Counted from the first letter of the stretch, positions 16,846-26,835 are shown. The stretch: 64,000 bases of DNA from Pseudomonadota bacterium (GCA_014584465.1 JACTMU010000094.1:1-64000), one strand, 5' to 3'. Notes: generated from the sequence alone by a model not told the origin. Translations and numbers: made by a program.

Positions 16846-17911
16846 GAGTCTCCTTCTTTAAGGCCTCACTCTGAAAATGAGCCATTAAGGGGTCGATCAA
16901 CTCATCAAAACTTCCACCCATCACCTCGTTGAGGGAGTGAATTGTGAGGCCAATGCGATGATCGGTAATGCGAGACTGTGGAAAATTATAGGTTCGAATA
17001 CGCTCTGAACGGTCCCCTGTGCCAATCTGAGCCAGCCGAGCCTGAGAGGCATCCTTCTGAACCTTCTCCTCTTCAATGGCCTGAAGGCGTGCAAAGAGCA
17101 CCTTAAGCGCTTGCTCTTTGTTGCTTTGTTGCGACTTTCCATCCTGACAAATCACGACAAGACCTGAGGGAATGTGAGTGATCCTTACAGCAGAGTCCGT
17201 TGTATTTACCGACTGGCCTCCATGACCGCTCGATCTTTGGTAATCCACGCGAACATCATTGGGATCGATCTTAACTTCAACTTCATCTGGCTCCGGCAAA
17301 ATAGCGACCGTAACGGTTGAAGTGTGAACTCGCCCCTGAGTCTCTGTCTTTGGAACACGTTGGACGCGATGAACTCCACTTTCAAACTTCATTCGGCTGA
17401 AGACCTTCTCTCCAGAGATGCTCCCGATCACCTCTTTGGCGCCTCCAACATTTCCTTCAGAAAAAGAGAGGATTCGAACCTTCCAACCTCTGGTATCTGC
17501 ATAGTGACAGTAGGCTCTGAAGAGCTGTTCGGCAAACAGACTGGCCTCGTCCCCGCCTGCACCGGCCCGAATCTCAATAATGACATCACGCTCATCATTG
17601 GGGTCTTTCGGAAGCAAGAGCAATTTCAACTCATTTTCAAGAGTCCCGACACTTTCCTGCAGTGTTGCAAGTTCCTCTTTTGCCAAAAGACGAAGCTCCT
17701 CATCACGCTCCTTTTCCAATAGTTCTTGTGAAGACTCCATCTCCTTTTGAACTTTTTTCAAAGTGCGATACTTTTCGACGATCGGTTCAAGATCGGCGAA
17801 CTCCTTCATAAGAGCCTTGTAGACCTTCTGATTGTGTGTGACCTCTGGGTCCTGAAGTCTCATTCCAACTTCACTGAAGTGAGACTCAACCTCCTCAAGT
17901 TTTGAAAACAT
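16832..17911 (-). CDS. prfA: Peptide chain release factor 1
   Basis: RF1 recognises UAA and UAG in the ribosomal A site and triggers peptide release. The 359-residue protein shows the GGQ loop ([20 protein letters not shown]) and a normal length for RF1. An N-terminal coiled-coil domain precedes the codon-recognition domain. AGGAGAG lies just before the ATG, and a nearly perfect 31-base inverted repeat lies just upstream of that. It is coupled to prmC, which methylates its GGQ glutamine. Confidence 0.97.
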   Translation of the reverse strand: MFSKLEEVESHFSEVGMRLQDPEVTHNQKVYKALMKEFADLEPIVEKYRTLKKVQKEMESSQELLEKERDEELRLLAKEELATLQESVGTLENELKLLLLPKDPNDERDVIIEIRAGAGGDEASLFAEQLFRAYCHYADTRGWKVRILSFSEGNVGGAKEVIGSISGEKVFSRMKFESGVHRVQRVPKTETQGRVHTSTVTVAILPEPDEVEVKIDPNDVRVDYQRSSGHGGQSVNTTDSAVRITHIPSGLVVICQDGKSQQSNKEQALKVLFARLQAIEEEKVQKDASQARLAQIGTGDRSERIRTYNFPQSRITDHRIGLTIHSLNEVMGGSFDELIDPLMAHFQSEALKKETRGHS

Positions 17912-17930
17912 CTCTCCTGTTGCCCCTCCA

Positions 17931-18017
17931 TATACGCGAAGCGATCGAGTTCGCCTGTTTTAGAAAGCGATCTTAGCTCACTTCCAAAAACAGGCGAACT
18001 CGATCGCTTCGGGTATA
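17931..18017. repeat. Long inverted repeat between rpmE and prfA
   Basis: Arms at 17931-17961 and 17987-18017 match in 30 of 31 positions and flank a 25-base spacer. On the transcribed (minus) strand the hairpin lies just upstream of the prfA ribosome-binding site, with no T tract after it. It is therefore not a plain intrinsic terminator. It could be an RNA processing or attenuation structure, or a mobile palindrome. Confidence 0.85.
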
Positions 18018-18112
18018 GAGCGTTGAAAAAAGTATCAAACAGCTATCCCGCTGTTCAATTCAGTCAACTTTTCAATTGTATCCTAAAAAGAGAATTTTGT
18101 GAGCAGTTTGTC

Positions 18113-18328
18113 CTATTTTTTAGGTGTCACGTTGGCGTACTTCTTTCGGAAGCGCTCAACACGCCCTTCAGTATCGACCAACTTTTGCTTCCCAGTGAAA
18201 AATGGGTGACATGATGAGCAAATTTCAACTTTCACCTGATCCTTTGTGGAACCAGTCGCAAAAGTATTCCCACAAACACAGGTGACCTGCGCTTCAGAAT
18301 TAAAGTTAGGATGCGTCCCGGATTTCAT
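18113..18328 (-). CDS. rpmE: 50S ribosomal protein L31
   Basis: This 71-residue large-subunit protein is of the zinc-binding type. It has paired cysteines in VTCVCGNTF and [12 protein letters not shown], followed by [18 protein letters not shown], all conserved in L31. It starts [10 protein letters not shown], as expected. The gene heads the group that continues to prfA, prmC and murA, and a large hairpin separates it from prfA. Confidence 0.96.
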   Translation of the reverse strand: MKSGTHPNFNSEAQVTCVCGNTFATGSTKDQVKVEICSSCHPFFTGKQKLVDTEGRVERFRKKYANVTPKK

Positions 18329-18427
18329 GAATAGACCCCGTTTTCACTGTTAAAGTCGATAAAATAGACTCAATCCCGTACCACATCTATAAAGAGCTGT
18401 CGAGGGAAGTGTATATAATGCTTTGCA

Positions 18428-20029
18428 TTATCCTCCCATGCCGTCCAGAAATTCCTTATTGGATTTTGTGGCCTGGATCTTATTGAGTAAGAATTCCATA
18501 CTGTCGACCACATTCATCGGCGAAAGCACCTTTCGCAAAATCCAAAGACGGTTGAGCTCCTCCTTTCGCACAAGAAGGTCCTCTTTTCGTGTTCCCGATT
18601 TGTTGATATCCATGCATGGGAAGATCCTCTTCTCCATCAATTTACGATCGAGAATGATCTCAGAATTACCGGTTCCTTTGAACTCTTCAAAAATAACTTC
18701 ATCCATCCTGGAACCTGTATCAATCAGGGCTGTCGCTATGATTGTAAGGCTACCCCCCTCTTCGATATTTCGGGCCGCTCCGAAAAACCTTTTGGGCTTG
18801 TGAAGAGCGTTGGAGTCCACCCCCCCTGAAAGAATCTTTCCTGAAGGAGGCACAACTGTATTGTAAGCTCGAGCAAGTCGCGTGATGGAATCCAACAAAA
18901 TCACAACATCATGTCGATGTTCCACAAGCCGCTTGGCCCGTTCAATCACCATCTCGGCAACTTGCACGTGTCTGGTGGGGGGTTCATCAAACGTAGAGCT
19001 GATGACCTCACCCTTCACATTGCGTGACATGTCAGTCACCTCTTCGGGCCTCTCATCAATCAAAAGGATGATGAGCTTTACCTCTTTGTGATTGGTGGAG
19101 ATTGCATTGGCTATGTTTTGAAGCAAGACGGTCTTTCCAGTGCGAGGGGGCGCCACGATCAGAGCCCTTTGCCCCTTTCCTAACGGTGCCATGAGATCCA
19201 CCACACGAGTCGTATATTCCCGAGGTTCATATTCCAAATTCAACCGACTGTCGGGATAAAGCGGCGTGAGGTTATCAAAGAGAATCTTATCCTTGTGTAC
19301 GTAATTGCTCTCAAAGTTGAGCATTTCAATCTTCAGGAGTGCAAAATACCTCTCTCCATCTTTCGGCGGACGTACAGTTCCACTGACCGTATCCCCTGTT
19401 CTCAACCAAAATCGTCGAATCTGTGACGGACTGACATAGATATCATCAGGTCCAGGAAGGTAGTTGTAATCAGGCGATCGCAAAAATCCATATCCATCAG
19501 GCAAGATCTCAAGAACACCCTCTCCGTAGATGTCTCCTAATTGTGCAGCTCGTTTGAGAATCTCAAAAACGAGCTCTTGGCGACGCATTCCAACAGCATT
19601 TTCAATTTTAAGTTTACTTGCAAGTGCGGAGAGCTCTCCAATGCTCTTGGACTTCAAATCCTTTGAGCTCAACTCTCTCTTTTCTTCCTCTGTCAAATTG
19701 ATATCTGAAAGATCCACCACTTCTGCTTCCACTGAAGATCCGTCCAAACCCTCGTCATCCATAGGTCTCTGATTCGAATTATGGTAGTTTGAGTTGGAAC
19801 CCCCTTGGTTGCTGCCACCCTGCTTTCCACCACCTCCTCGATGATTCGAACGGTTCTTGTAAGGTTTTCGAAAATCACCTCGAAAATTGCGTTTTCGATC
19901 TCGAGGGTCTTTACCACCTTTGTGCTCCCGCTGACTCTGCTGGGACTCTTCACCAGAAGGCTCTGACACCTCTGCCGTACGTTTTCCCGACTCTTCTCCA
20001 CCCGATGCGTCCTGTTTCTCCTCTGACAC
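18428..20029 (-). CDS. rho: Transcription termination factor Rho with extended N-terminus
   Basis: Rho is the hexameric RNA helicase that ends transcription at unstructured C-rich RNA. The 533-residue protein is longer than the usual 420 because residues 1-100 form a low-complexity tail rich in Arg, Gly, Asn and Ser ([20 protein letters not shown], then [15 protein letters not shown]). Then come the Rho_N helix-extension domain, the RNA-binding cold-shock domain ([16 protein letters not shown]), the Walker A motif [12 protein letters not shown], Walker [17 protein letters not shown], and the Q-loop and R-loop region GALAxxKP-like ([16 protein letters not shown]). The start is GTG with AGGAGA upstream. 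Such inserted tails in other bacteria add RNA binding and can promote condensation. Confidence 0.96.
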   Translation of the reverse strand: MSEEKQDASGGEESGKRTAEVSEPSGEESQQSQREHKGGKDPRDRKRNFRGDFRKPYKNRSNHRGGGGKQGGSNQGGSNSNYHNSNQRPMDDEGLDGSSVEAEVVDLSDINLTEEEKRELSSKDLKSKSIGELSALASKLKIENAVGMRRQELVFEILKRAAQLGDIYGEGVLEILPDGYGFLRSPDYNYLPGPDDIYVSPSQIRRFWLRTGDTVSGTVRPPKDGERYFALLKIEMLNFESNYVHKDKILFDNLTPLYPDSRLNLEYEPREYTTRVVDLMAPLGKGQRALIVAPPRTGKTVLLQNIANAISTNHKEVKLIILLIDERPEEVTDMSRNVKGEVISSTFDEPPTRHVQVAEMVIERAKRLVEHRHDVVILLDSITRLARAYNTVVPPSGKILSGGVDSNALHKPKRFFGAARNIEEGGSLTIIATALIDTGSRMDEVIFEEFKGTGNSEIILDRKLMEKRIFPCMDINKSGTRKEDLLVRKEELNRLWILRKVLSPMNVVDSMEFLLNKIQATKSNKEFLDGMGG

Positions 20030-20596
20030 AGCTAAACTTCTCCTGTTAGTAAACCAAATGTTTTATCGCTATTTGTCGAACTTCTTTAATCGTTAATGCA
20101 CACTATTTTTTGCCAAAGCGAAGTCTCTTTTGAGTCCTCCGAATGAATTTGGATCGGTTGAACTCATACTCATCCAGATTTGAACCATTCCCAAAAATCT
20201 GGTTACGAAATCTCTCTTTGTGCCTCTGTTGAATATGAAACTTAGAACTGACCTCAGATACCTCTACCGAAAATTACTTGCTATACTACTTGCCATACAA
20301 TGTATCGGATACTTCTCCGCCCTAATTAATATGTCTAGAACAATTTTGATCCAATTACACAATAGATATTAAGATAGGTCGATTCTATTTGTTTTCACAT
20401 CAATGTCAACTCTTCAGCCTGCTTTGCGTCTCAAAATAGAACAATCTCTATGGGACTAAGATCTGAGCTAGGAGCCCGCCCCCGCACTAGACGCGACGAC
20501 CCAAAACGGAACAAATGGATTGTTCCACTTTCCCCCTAAAGAAATTGGCCATTTGTCCGACAAATTAAGTAGAAGAACCAAAGGAGTCGAGGAGCT
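20030..20596. other. Long divergent intergenic region (rho / PilZ gene)
   Basis: These 567 bases hold no gene that I can support. A short inverted repeat (CCAGATTT...AAATCTGG, 20174-20202) lies in what would be the rho leader. The region must hold promoters for both rho (leftward) and the PilZ gene (rightward). A long leader would fit autoregulation of rho, as known in other bacteria. Confidence 0.4.
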
Positions 20597-20962
20597 ATGG
20601 AGATTGCCAATGAAACACCTGCCACACGCATACCCCTCATGTTGGAGATCAAGTATCGAAAGAGCTATGCAAGAACAATGGATCTCGGACAACTGAAGAA
20701 CTTGAGCGTGACCGGGGCATTTCTTGAACACTCACAACCCATGCAAGAAAATGATAAGATTCAACTTCTCTTTACGGTTGGTGGTAGAGAGCGAACGATT
20801 CTTGCTCAAATTATCTGGCGTGGACAAACCGGTTCGGGAGTTCAATTTCTCCCAAGCAACAACCGCGACATTCAAATTATTGATGATCTTATCTATTTTG
20901 TAGAATCGAAGAGAGAGGCCCGCCGCGAAATTGTGGCTGGCATTTTTAAACAGGCCTCCTAA
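20597..20962 (+). CDS. PilZ-domain protein
   Basis: The 121-residue protein matches the PilZ fold. KNLSVTGAFLE carries the conserved [D/N]xSxxG box that binds c-di-GMP, followed by the beta strands LLFTVGGRERTILAQIIWRG and GSGVQFL. The usual upstream RxxxR motif is not clear: the nearest basic cluster is KYRKSYAR. It may therefore bind c-di-GMP weakly or have become a protein-interaction module. GAGGAGCT precedes the ATG. The gene stands alone and converges on the LysM lipoprotein gene. Confidence 0.78.
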   Translation: MEIANETPATRIPLMLEIKYRKSYARTMDLGQLKNLSVTGAFLEHSQPMQENDKIQLLFTVGGRERTILAQIIWRGQTGSGVQFLPSNNRDIQIIDDLIYFVESKREARREIVAGIFKQAS

Positions 20963-20990
20963 GTCGTGCTTGAGTGCCTCAGACCCGGTT

Positions 20991-22316
20991 CTAAAATGAG
21001 GTCTCCTGGCTGAGGTCCATATTGCGTCCACGCTTCTTGCGAATGACAATGAACCCTCCAACTAAGGCCACCACGAGGACTGCTGCACCGACCATCATCC
21101 ATAGATCTTCACCTCCTTCATCCATCACCTCCACACTCTTCTTCGGTTTATCTCGCTTGAGCGGTGGCGGTGGCGGTGGTGGCGGTGGCGGTGGTGGTGC
21201 TGCGCGAACTTCTGGCTCCGGAGGTGGTGGTGGTGGCGGTGGTGGTGGGGACGGCGGCTCAATGGTCCCACTCGCAGCCACACTTGGTGCTGCCTCTCTC
21301 GAACCCGGTGGTGGTGGCGGTGGTGGTAGTGGGGACGATTCGCCTACGTCCATGTGGTCCATGTCGTCCATATCATGTCCGTTGGCCGCAAGTTCCGGAA
21401 GATCTGATCCCGAAGGAGGTTCTTCCTGTGTCATTGCGGGAACCATTGGGGAAGATGTCGCCGAACCAGGCCAATACTTCAATGATGCTGGTGCCGCTAA
21501 GGACCATTTCGATTCCACATCGTTGGTCGCCCATATCTCTTTCCAACTCTCTTTATCTCCGAGCAGCTTCTCCGAGACCGTTCTGATGTTTTCACCCGAC
21601 TTTGCCTGATAAATCTCTGGAGCTTCTCCGATGTCCTCGTAATAGACTTTCATCATACTGTTGTCATTAGGTCGGCGAGGTGAGTTGTAATAGACCTTAT
21701 CCCCTACCTTAACCCCACGACTGAGATGACTGTTCCACTTTAGAAGATCACTGGATCGCTCCTGACCGTAGATCTTCTTGCTAACTGAAGAAAGATTGTC
21801 CCCCGAGCGCGCCAAATAGACTCCGTTAAGCCAAACCCCACTTCGCTGAAAGGGAGTTGATTCAACCTTTCGGACTGGCACCCAACTCTTGGAGCTCGGC
21901 TCTGTTTCGCTGCCAACCGATGAGGGCTCTCCAATCGGGTCACTATCCACAACATCATTTCCAGTTCCACCGCTGGAAGGTGGCCACTCTTCACCCAAAC
22001 CCTGTTTTGATTCTTCTGCGCCAACTCCATCATCAAATGGGCTGGATTCGTCACTTTTTCCTAGTGTCTCATCGCCCCCATCGTCACTTCCATCGTCCCC
22101 TTCAGCAAAACTGTCTTCTCGCTCTGCTCCACTGTCCGATTCATCACTCTCGTCCGATTCGCCAACTTCATCATTTGTATCTAAATCATCTCCTGCCGCA
22201 TCCTCACTGACCGTCTCATCGCCCCCCTCTTCATCTTTTGTGGAGCTTGAACTGCAACCCGTTAACGCAAGTGTGGTAACCAATGCAACTAAGAAAAGAA
22301 ACTTTACCTTTTTCAT
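20991..22316 (-). CDS. LysM lipoprotein with polyproline tracts and C-terminal membrane helix
   Basis: The 441-residue protein starts with a lipoprotein signal (VTTLALTGC, lipidated Cys21). An acidic Asp/Glu/Ser-rich linker (22-125) is followed by two LysM-like peptidoglycan-binding modules (about 165-215, YLARSGDNLSSVSKKIYG, and about 236-270). Three polyproline runs of 7 to 12 prolines follow, then a transmembrane helix at about 408-428 (MMVGAAVLVVALVGGFIVI) with a basic tail. Lipid anchor at one end and helix at the other suggest a protein that spans the periplasm, or one anchored twice in the inner membrane. The proline runs would need EF-P for translation. Function unknown. Confidence 0.78.
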   Translation of the reverse strand: MKKVKFLFLVALVTTLALTGCSSSSTKDEEGGDETVSEDAAGDDLDTNDEVGESDESDESDSGAEREDSFAEGDDGSDDGGDETLGKSDESSPFDDGVGAEESKQGLGEEWPPSSGGTGNDVVDSDPIGEPSSVGSETEPSSKSWVPVRKVESTPFQRSGVWLNGVYLARSGDNLSSVSKKIYGQERSSDLLKWNSHLSRGVKVGDKVYYNSPRRPNDNSMMKVYYEDIGEAPEIYQAKSGENIRTVSEKLLGDKESWKEIWATNDVESKWSLAAPASLKYWPGSATSSPMVPAMTQEEPPSGSDLPELAANGHDMDDMDHMDVGESSPLPPPPPPPGSREAAPSVAASGTIEPPSPPPPPPPPPPEPEVRAAPPPPPPPPPPPPLKRDKPKKSVEVMDEGGEDLWMMVGAAVLVVALVGGFIVIRKKRGRNMDLSQETSF

Positions 22317-22475
22317 AATCTTTTCATCCCTAACTTAAGTGCTTAGAATTAATATCAATTCAAAATCGATCCTTCTTGAAAGAAGATCGCTGACGTGAAT
22401 CTTTCCTCTTTCCAAAGATTTGCTTCTCAATTACATCACAAACAATATCGTCTGGGAATATATTTATTCTCGATG

Positions 22476-22991
22476 TCAATCCTTGGTCCTGCCGCTGCCG
22501 AGAGTCCAGTTAAAAATTCTACCAACGTCGATCTGCTTGGCTAGAAACCATCCCCTGTTGACTTCCAGAGCAAACTTAGCTGGTCTTTTGCTGGAATAGA
22601 CTCTAAGTTTTTCATCGGATTTACCAAACCCTGGATCCATATCGACAAGTTCCATTAATTTCCGCTGATCATCGAAAAACCCGATTGAAAGTGGTATTTT
22701 GGTGTTCTTCATCCAAAAACGTTGAATCTTGGTCTCTTTAAAGACGAACAACATCCCTTCTGCATTTGAAAGTTTGTCTCTAAACATAAGACCACGTGCC
22801 CATTTTTCAGGAGAATCCGCTATTTCCACTTCAATGGAAGTGCCACCAATCTCAATCCATTGTCTCTTAAAGACAATTTCCTCTGCACAAACCAAATGAA
22901 ATGAAAGCAGACAACTTGAAAGGATCGTCGTCATTGAGAAAACGAACGAACTTTGCACAAAAGAAAATTGCGACCTTGAACGATCACTCAT
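22476..22991 (-). CDS. DUF192 family secreted protein
   Basis: The 171-residue protein has a hydrophobic N-terminal segment ending near LVCAEE, probably a signal peptide starting either at the first Met or at MTTILSSC. A DUF192 domain follows (ARGLMFRDKLSNAEGMLFVF, then FWMKNTKIPLSIGFFD). DUF192 proteins are small beta-rich proteins of uncertain function found outside the cytoplasm or near membranes. The start overlaps the stop of the ppx-type gene by 8 bases, so it belongs to the gatC-gatA-gatB-ppx transcription unit. Confidence 0.8.
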   Translation of the reverse strand: MSDRSRSQFSFVQSSFVFSMTTILSSCLLSFHLVCAEEIVFKRQWIEIGGTSIEVEIADSPEKWARGLMFRDKLSNAEGMLFVFKETKIQRFWMKNTKIPLSIGFFDDQRKLMELVDMDPGFGKSDEKLRVYSSKRPAKFALEVNRGWFLAKQIDVGRIFNWTLGSGRTKD

Positions 22992-23925
22992 CGTGGATCA
23001 ATCCATAACGAGCACCCAAGGTTGATACTTTGCACCCTTTAGCATGATATAAATTGAGTATCTTCAGAAGCAAAACTCCTCCAGCCACAATCACATCAGC
23101 CCGTTTTGGCTCGAGAAAGAACTCTCTTTGCCTTTGCATTAGGTCTCGTTTGCGTATCTCTTCAATAACTTTCCGTAGTTCTTGAGCTTCGACTCGAAAA
23201 CCTTCTACAAGATCGCGTTGATAAGGTGTTTTCTGAATTGCCGACGCAAGTGTCGTTGCGGTACCTGCCACTGCCACAATATCAACATCTTTTTGAACTT
23301 TAATCTTATCCAAATGTTGATTTAAAAATGATTCAATGGATTTTTCGAGCCGATCCATTTCATCATCTGGAACAGGATGGCCGGTGATCCAGTTCTCGGT
23401 CAGCCGTACAGATCCAATATCCAAGCTCAAGAGTTGGGTTTTTCCCTTTTCCCCATCATAGAATATAAACTCCGTCGAGCCTCCCCCAATGTCTATTATT
23501 ACAAAAGGGGGTTGCGCGATCTTTCCGCCTAAGACACCTTTTAGAGTGAGCCTTGCTTCTTCGTCCCCATCAATGATCTTGATCGGGATATGCAAATCTG
23601 AACCCATCTCAATCAATTCATGTCCATTACTCACATCCCGAGCCGCACTCGTTGCAACAGCCCTCACCTCTTCAACGCCTCTCTGGTCCATTTCGGCTCG
23701 AAATTCCTTCAATGCAGCTTGAGCCCTCAAAAGAGCATCCGGATGAAATCGTCGATGCTTGTCAACTCCTTGGCCCAAGCGGACGACGATCGCCTTGTCG
23801 TAAATCACCTGAAGGCTATCTTTTGTATCCAAATCCGCTATAAGACACAAAATCGAATTGGTGCCGATGTCTATCGATGCAATTCGTCTCACTCTATTCA
23901 CAAGTTCCTTTCGTTCCTTCATCAA
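22984..23925 (-). CDS. Ppx/GppA family phosphatase
   Basis: The 313-residue protein has the actin-like ATPase fold of exopolyphosphatases and guanosine pentaphosphate phosphatases: the phosphate-1 loop ASIDIGTNSILCLIAD, the catalytic region VAVATSAARDVSNG, and the phosphate-2 loop VIIDIGGGSTEFIFY. It corresponds to the short catalytic version, without the C-terminal HD domain of E. coli Ppx. It would degrade polyphosphate or pppGpp, and sequence alone cannot decide which. It overlaps gatB by about 32 bases and DUF192 by 8. Confidence 0.87.
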   Translation of the reverse strand: MMKERKELVNRVRRIASIDIGTNSILCLIADLDTKDSLQVIYDKAIVVRLGQGVDKHRRFHPDALLRAQAALKEFRAEMDQRGVEEVRAVATSAARDVSNGHELIEMGSDLHIPIKIIDGDEEARLTLKGVLGGKIAQPPFVIIDIGGGSTEFIFYDGEKGKTQLLSLDIGSVRLTENWITGHPVPDDEMDRLEKSIESFLNQHLDKIKVQKDVDIVAVAGTATTLASAIQKTPYQRDLVEGFRVEAQELRKVIEEIRKRDLMQRQREFFLEPKRADVIVAGGVLLLKILNLYHAKGCKVSTLGARYGLIHDE

Positions 23926-25348
23926 GTTGCTCCATCAAAATTTTCTGGACCATCTGAGGATCAGCCAAGCCCTTGGACTCCTTCATGATACGTCCAACAA
24001 AAAAACCCAGCACCTTGATCTTCCCTCTTCGATACTCCTCAATTTCTGTTGGATGAGCAAAAAGAACTCTTTGAATCATTTCACGAATCTGGGTATCGTC
24101 AGTAAGTTGATTGAGCTGAAATTTTTCCATTATCTGCGTAGGAGATTCGCCTGTCTCCCACATCTTCTTAAAAATATCTTTCGCAATTCTCCCAGAAATT
24201 CTCTTTGAATCAATGAGCTGGATCAACTCGCCAAGTAGCGACGGGGCAAATTTGAGATCCTTTAAATCTTTCTTTTCGTCGTTGAGTTTTCCCATGACCT
24301 CCACCATGATCCAATTGGCTGCGGCCTTGGGATTGCCACATCTATTTACTGTTTCTTGGAAATAGTCTCCACGATCACGCTCATCGGCCAAGAGGGCGGC
24401 ATCCATGTGAGACAGATCAAACTGCGATCTCCAGCGCACGATTCTTTGTGATGGCAACTCAGGAATGGTTTTTCGTTGAGCCCCTATCTGATCATCATCT
24501 ATACTTATACAAAGAAGATCTGGATCTGGGAAATACCGATAGTCTTGGGCCTCCTCTTTACTTCTCATTGATTCGGTCCTGTTTTTCTCGGAATCATAGA
24601 GACGAGTCTCTTGAATAATTTTTCGACCATGGGTCAAGCAATCAATTTGCCTCTCAATTTCATAGTTCAAAGCCTTTTCAATAAATCTAAATGAGTTAAG
24701 ATTCTTAATTTCCACCTTTGTCCCAAGTGTGCTCTCTCCTTTTCGACGAACGCTCACATTGCAATCACAACGAAGAGATCCTTCTTCTAGGTTCCCATCA
24801 CAAACGTGAGTATAGCGAAGAATTCGTCGAACTTCCTTAGCATATTCGCTAGCTTCTCGCGGCGATTTCAATTCTGGTGCAGAAACAATTTCAAGAAGTG
24901 GAACTCCGCTTCGATTGAGGTTGACGAGAGAGCTTGATGCATCATGGATCGATTTTCCAGCGTCTTCTTCCAAATGAGCCCTGGTCACGCGAACCCGTTT
25001 CAATTCATCATCTACAAAGAACTCTACACATCCATCGCTACAAAGTGGTCTATCATACTGAGAAATCTGATATCCCTTTGGCAAGTCTGGATAGAAGTAG
25101 TTCTTTCTTGCAAATAGAGAATCCTTGCAGATCGTACAGTTTAGAGCAATCCCTGTCTTCACTGCAAATTCCACCACCTTTTCATTAAGAACCGGCAGAG
25201 TTCCTGGCATACCCATACATACAGGGCAGATGTTTTCATTGTCTCCACCACCAAATTGTGCTGAACAACTACAAAATATCTTGCTCTCCGTCAAGAGTTG
25301 GGCATGAATTTCCAATCCAATGATGGGTTCAAAAATCTCAGAAGCCAT
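23894..25348 (-). CDS. gatB: Asp-tRNA(Asn)/Glu-tRNA(Gln) amidotransferase subunit B
   Basis: GatB is the kinase and tRNA-binding subunit of the GatCAB complex, which converts misacylated Glu-tRNA(Gln) and/or Asp-tRNA(Asn) to the correct form. I choose MASEIFEPIIGLEIHAQL at 25348, giving 484 residues, because a longer reading into gatA has no family similarity. The cradle domain holds CSCSAQFGG and CPVCMGMPGTLPVLN with the zinc cysteines, then YFYPDLPKGYQISQYD. The C-terminal YqeY-like domain includes ANWIMVEVMG. It overlaps gatA by 11 bases. Confidence 0.96.
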   Translation of the reverse strand: MASEIFEPIIGLEIHAQLLTESKIFCSCSAQFGGGDNENICPVCMGMPGTLPVLNEKVVEFAVKTGIALNCTICKDSLFARKNYFYPDLPKGYQISQYDRPLCSDGCVEFFVDDELKRVRVTRAHLEEDAGKSIHDASSSLVNLNRSGVPLLEIVSAPELKSPREASEYAKEVRRILRYTHVCDGNLEEGSLRCDCNVSVRRKGESTLGTKVEIKNLNSFRFIEKALNYEIERQIDCLTHGRKIIQETRLYDSEKNRTESMRSKEEAQDYRYFPDPDLLCISIDDDQIGAQRKTIPELPSQRIVRWRSQFDLSHMDAALLADERDRGDYFQETVNRCGNPKAAANWIMVEVMGKLNDEKKDLKDLKFAPSLLGELIQLIDSKRISGRIAKDIFKKMWETGESPTQIMEKFQLNQLTDDTQIREMIQRVLFAHPTEIEEYRRGKIKVLGFFVGRIMKESKGLADPQMVQKILMEQLDEGTKGTCE

Positions 25349-26801
25349 TGGGTCGACTCTTGTAAAATTGGATTTTCTCCTCGATGGCAAATCCTCCGTC
25401 AAACAGCCTCTTCTCTTCAAAATGAGGTCCGATGAGCTGAACGCCCAGAGGCAGCCCATATTGATTGAGCTTCACCGGAACAGTGATCGCAGGAAGTCCC
25501 ACCAAATTACTGACCGTGGTGAACAGATCGTTCTGATACATTTCTAATGGATCCTGGATCTTTTGACCTATCTGAAAGGCGGCCGTTGGGCTTACAGGTG
25601 CCAAGACAAATTCACATCTGCAAAACAGTTCTCTAAACTGTTCTTGCAACAGACGTCGCAATCGACAGGCCTTTTCATAATAGGCATTGTAGTAACCACT
25701 TGAAAGCGCAAAAGTGCCTAGCATAATTCTTCGACGCACTTCGCTTCCAAATCCTAAAGTTCTATTTCTGATATAGAAATCTTCAATGTTAAGTTCGTCA
25801 GCACCTTGGGCACGAAATCCAAAACGTATGCCATCATATCTCGCCAGGTTGCTTGATGCCTCACTTGTAGCTACTATATAATAGATTGGAATGGTCTTTT
25901 TTACCAGCGGCAAGGAGACTTCTACAAATTGAGCTCCAGCTTCCTGAAGAACTTTCTTCGCAATTTCAATTGTCTCTGCAGTCTCTGGATCTAAATCCTC
26001 AAAAAATTCCTTAAGTATCCCAACCTTTGTCGAACGAAGATCACTTGAGATGGAAGCGGACCACCGTGGGACACTTTGTTTTGAAGTTGTCGAATCTGAC
26101 GAATCAAATCCTGCAATGGTTTCAAGAGTGAGTGCAGAGTCGTGCACTCTTTTTGTCATTGGACCGCCCTGGTCCAAACTGGACGCGTAGGCAATCATTC
26201 CAAAACGACTGACTCTCCCATAAGTTGGCTTCATTCCGACCAATCCGCAAAAATGGGCTGGCTGACGAATGGATCCCCCCGTATCGGTTCCGAGTGAACC
26301 TAGCGCGATCCCAGCTGCAATGGCTGAAGCTGAACCTCCACTGGAGCCTCCTGGAACACGCGAAAGATCCCATGGATTACGGCAAATCCCAAAACAGGAG
26401 GTCTCGTTGCTCGATCCCATCGCAAATTCATCACACGAACTCTTTCCTAGCACCAATGCGCCTGCGGAGATAAGACGATGGACGGCGGTGGCCGTGTAGT
26501 GAGGCACGAAATTATGAAGCATCTTCGAACACGCTGTGGTTCGAAGACCCTCTGTGCAAAAGATATCTTTAATGACAAATGGCACTCCGGCCAACGGGCC
26601 CAATCTTTCCCCACGAGCGAGGCGTAGATCCAATTGATCCGCTTGGCGCAAAGCATTCTCATTGATCGTGACGACGGCATTAATTTGATCGTTGTGATCT
26701 TCAATTCGTTTTAGAAAATAGGAGACGATCTCTCGAGCACGAAACTCTTTTGAAACCAAACCATTTCGAATTTCAAAGAAATCCATAAGGTGAAGAGACA
26801 T
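25338..26801 (-). CDS. gatA: Asp-tRNA(Asn)/Glu-tRNA(Gln) amidotransferase subunit A
   Basis: GatA is the amidase subunit that releases ammonia from glutamine for the GatB active site. The 487-residue protein shows the amidase-signature Ser-cisSer-Lys triad: K78 in VPFVIKDIF, S153 in VPGGSSGGSASAIAAG and S177 in GTDTGGSIRQPA. Length is normal. The alternative start at residue 6 would be equally possible. The gene sits between gatC (34 bases upstream) and gatB (11-base overlap). This indicates that the organism uses the indirect route for Gln- and/or Asn-tRNA. Confidence 0.97.
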   Translation of the reverse strand: MSLHLMDFFEIRNGLVSKEFRAREIVSYFLKRIEDHNDQINAVVTINENALRQADQLDLRLARGERLGPLAGVPFVIKDIFCTEGLRTTACSKMLHNFVPHYTATAVHRLISAGALVLGKSSCDEFAMGSSNETSCFGICRNPWDLSRVPGGSSGGSASAIAAGIALGSLGTDTGGSIRQPAHFCGLVGMKPTYGRVSRFGMIAYASSLDQGGPMTKRVHDSALTLETIAGFDSSDSTTSKQSVPRWSASISSDLRSTKVGILKEFFEDLDPETAETIEIAKKVLQEAGAQFVEVSLPLVKKTIPIYYIVATSEASSNLARYDGIRFGFRAQGADELNIEDFYIRNRTLGFGSEVRRRIMLGTFALSSGYYNAYYEKACRLRRLLQEQFRELFCRCEFVLAPVSPTAAFQIGQKIQDPLEMYQNDLFTTVSNLVGLPAITVPVKLNQYGLPLGVQLIGPHFEEKRLFDGGFAIEEKIQFYKSRPNGF

Positions 26802-26835
26802 GATTCTCCCAAAATTGAGTGGCTATCGATCACTC

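Noticed and set aside
17931-18017. Intrinsic terminator of rpmE
   Set aside because: The stem is strong, but no T tract follows on the transcribed strand, and it sits directly before the prfA ribosome-binding site.
21022-21609. Long glycine-rich open frame on the plus strand
   Set aside because: It is the antisense shadow of the polyproline tracts in the LysM lipoprotein gene (CCN/GGN codons) and has no domain of its own.
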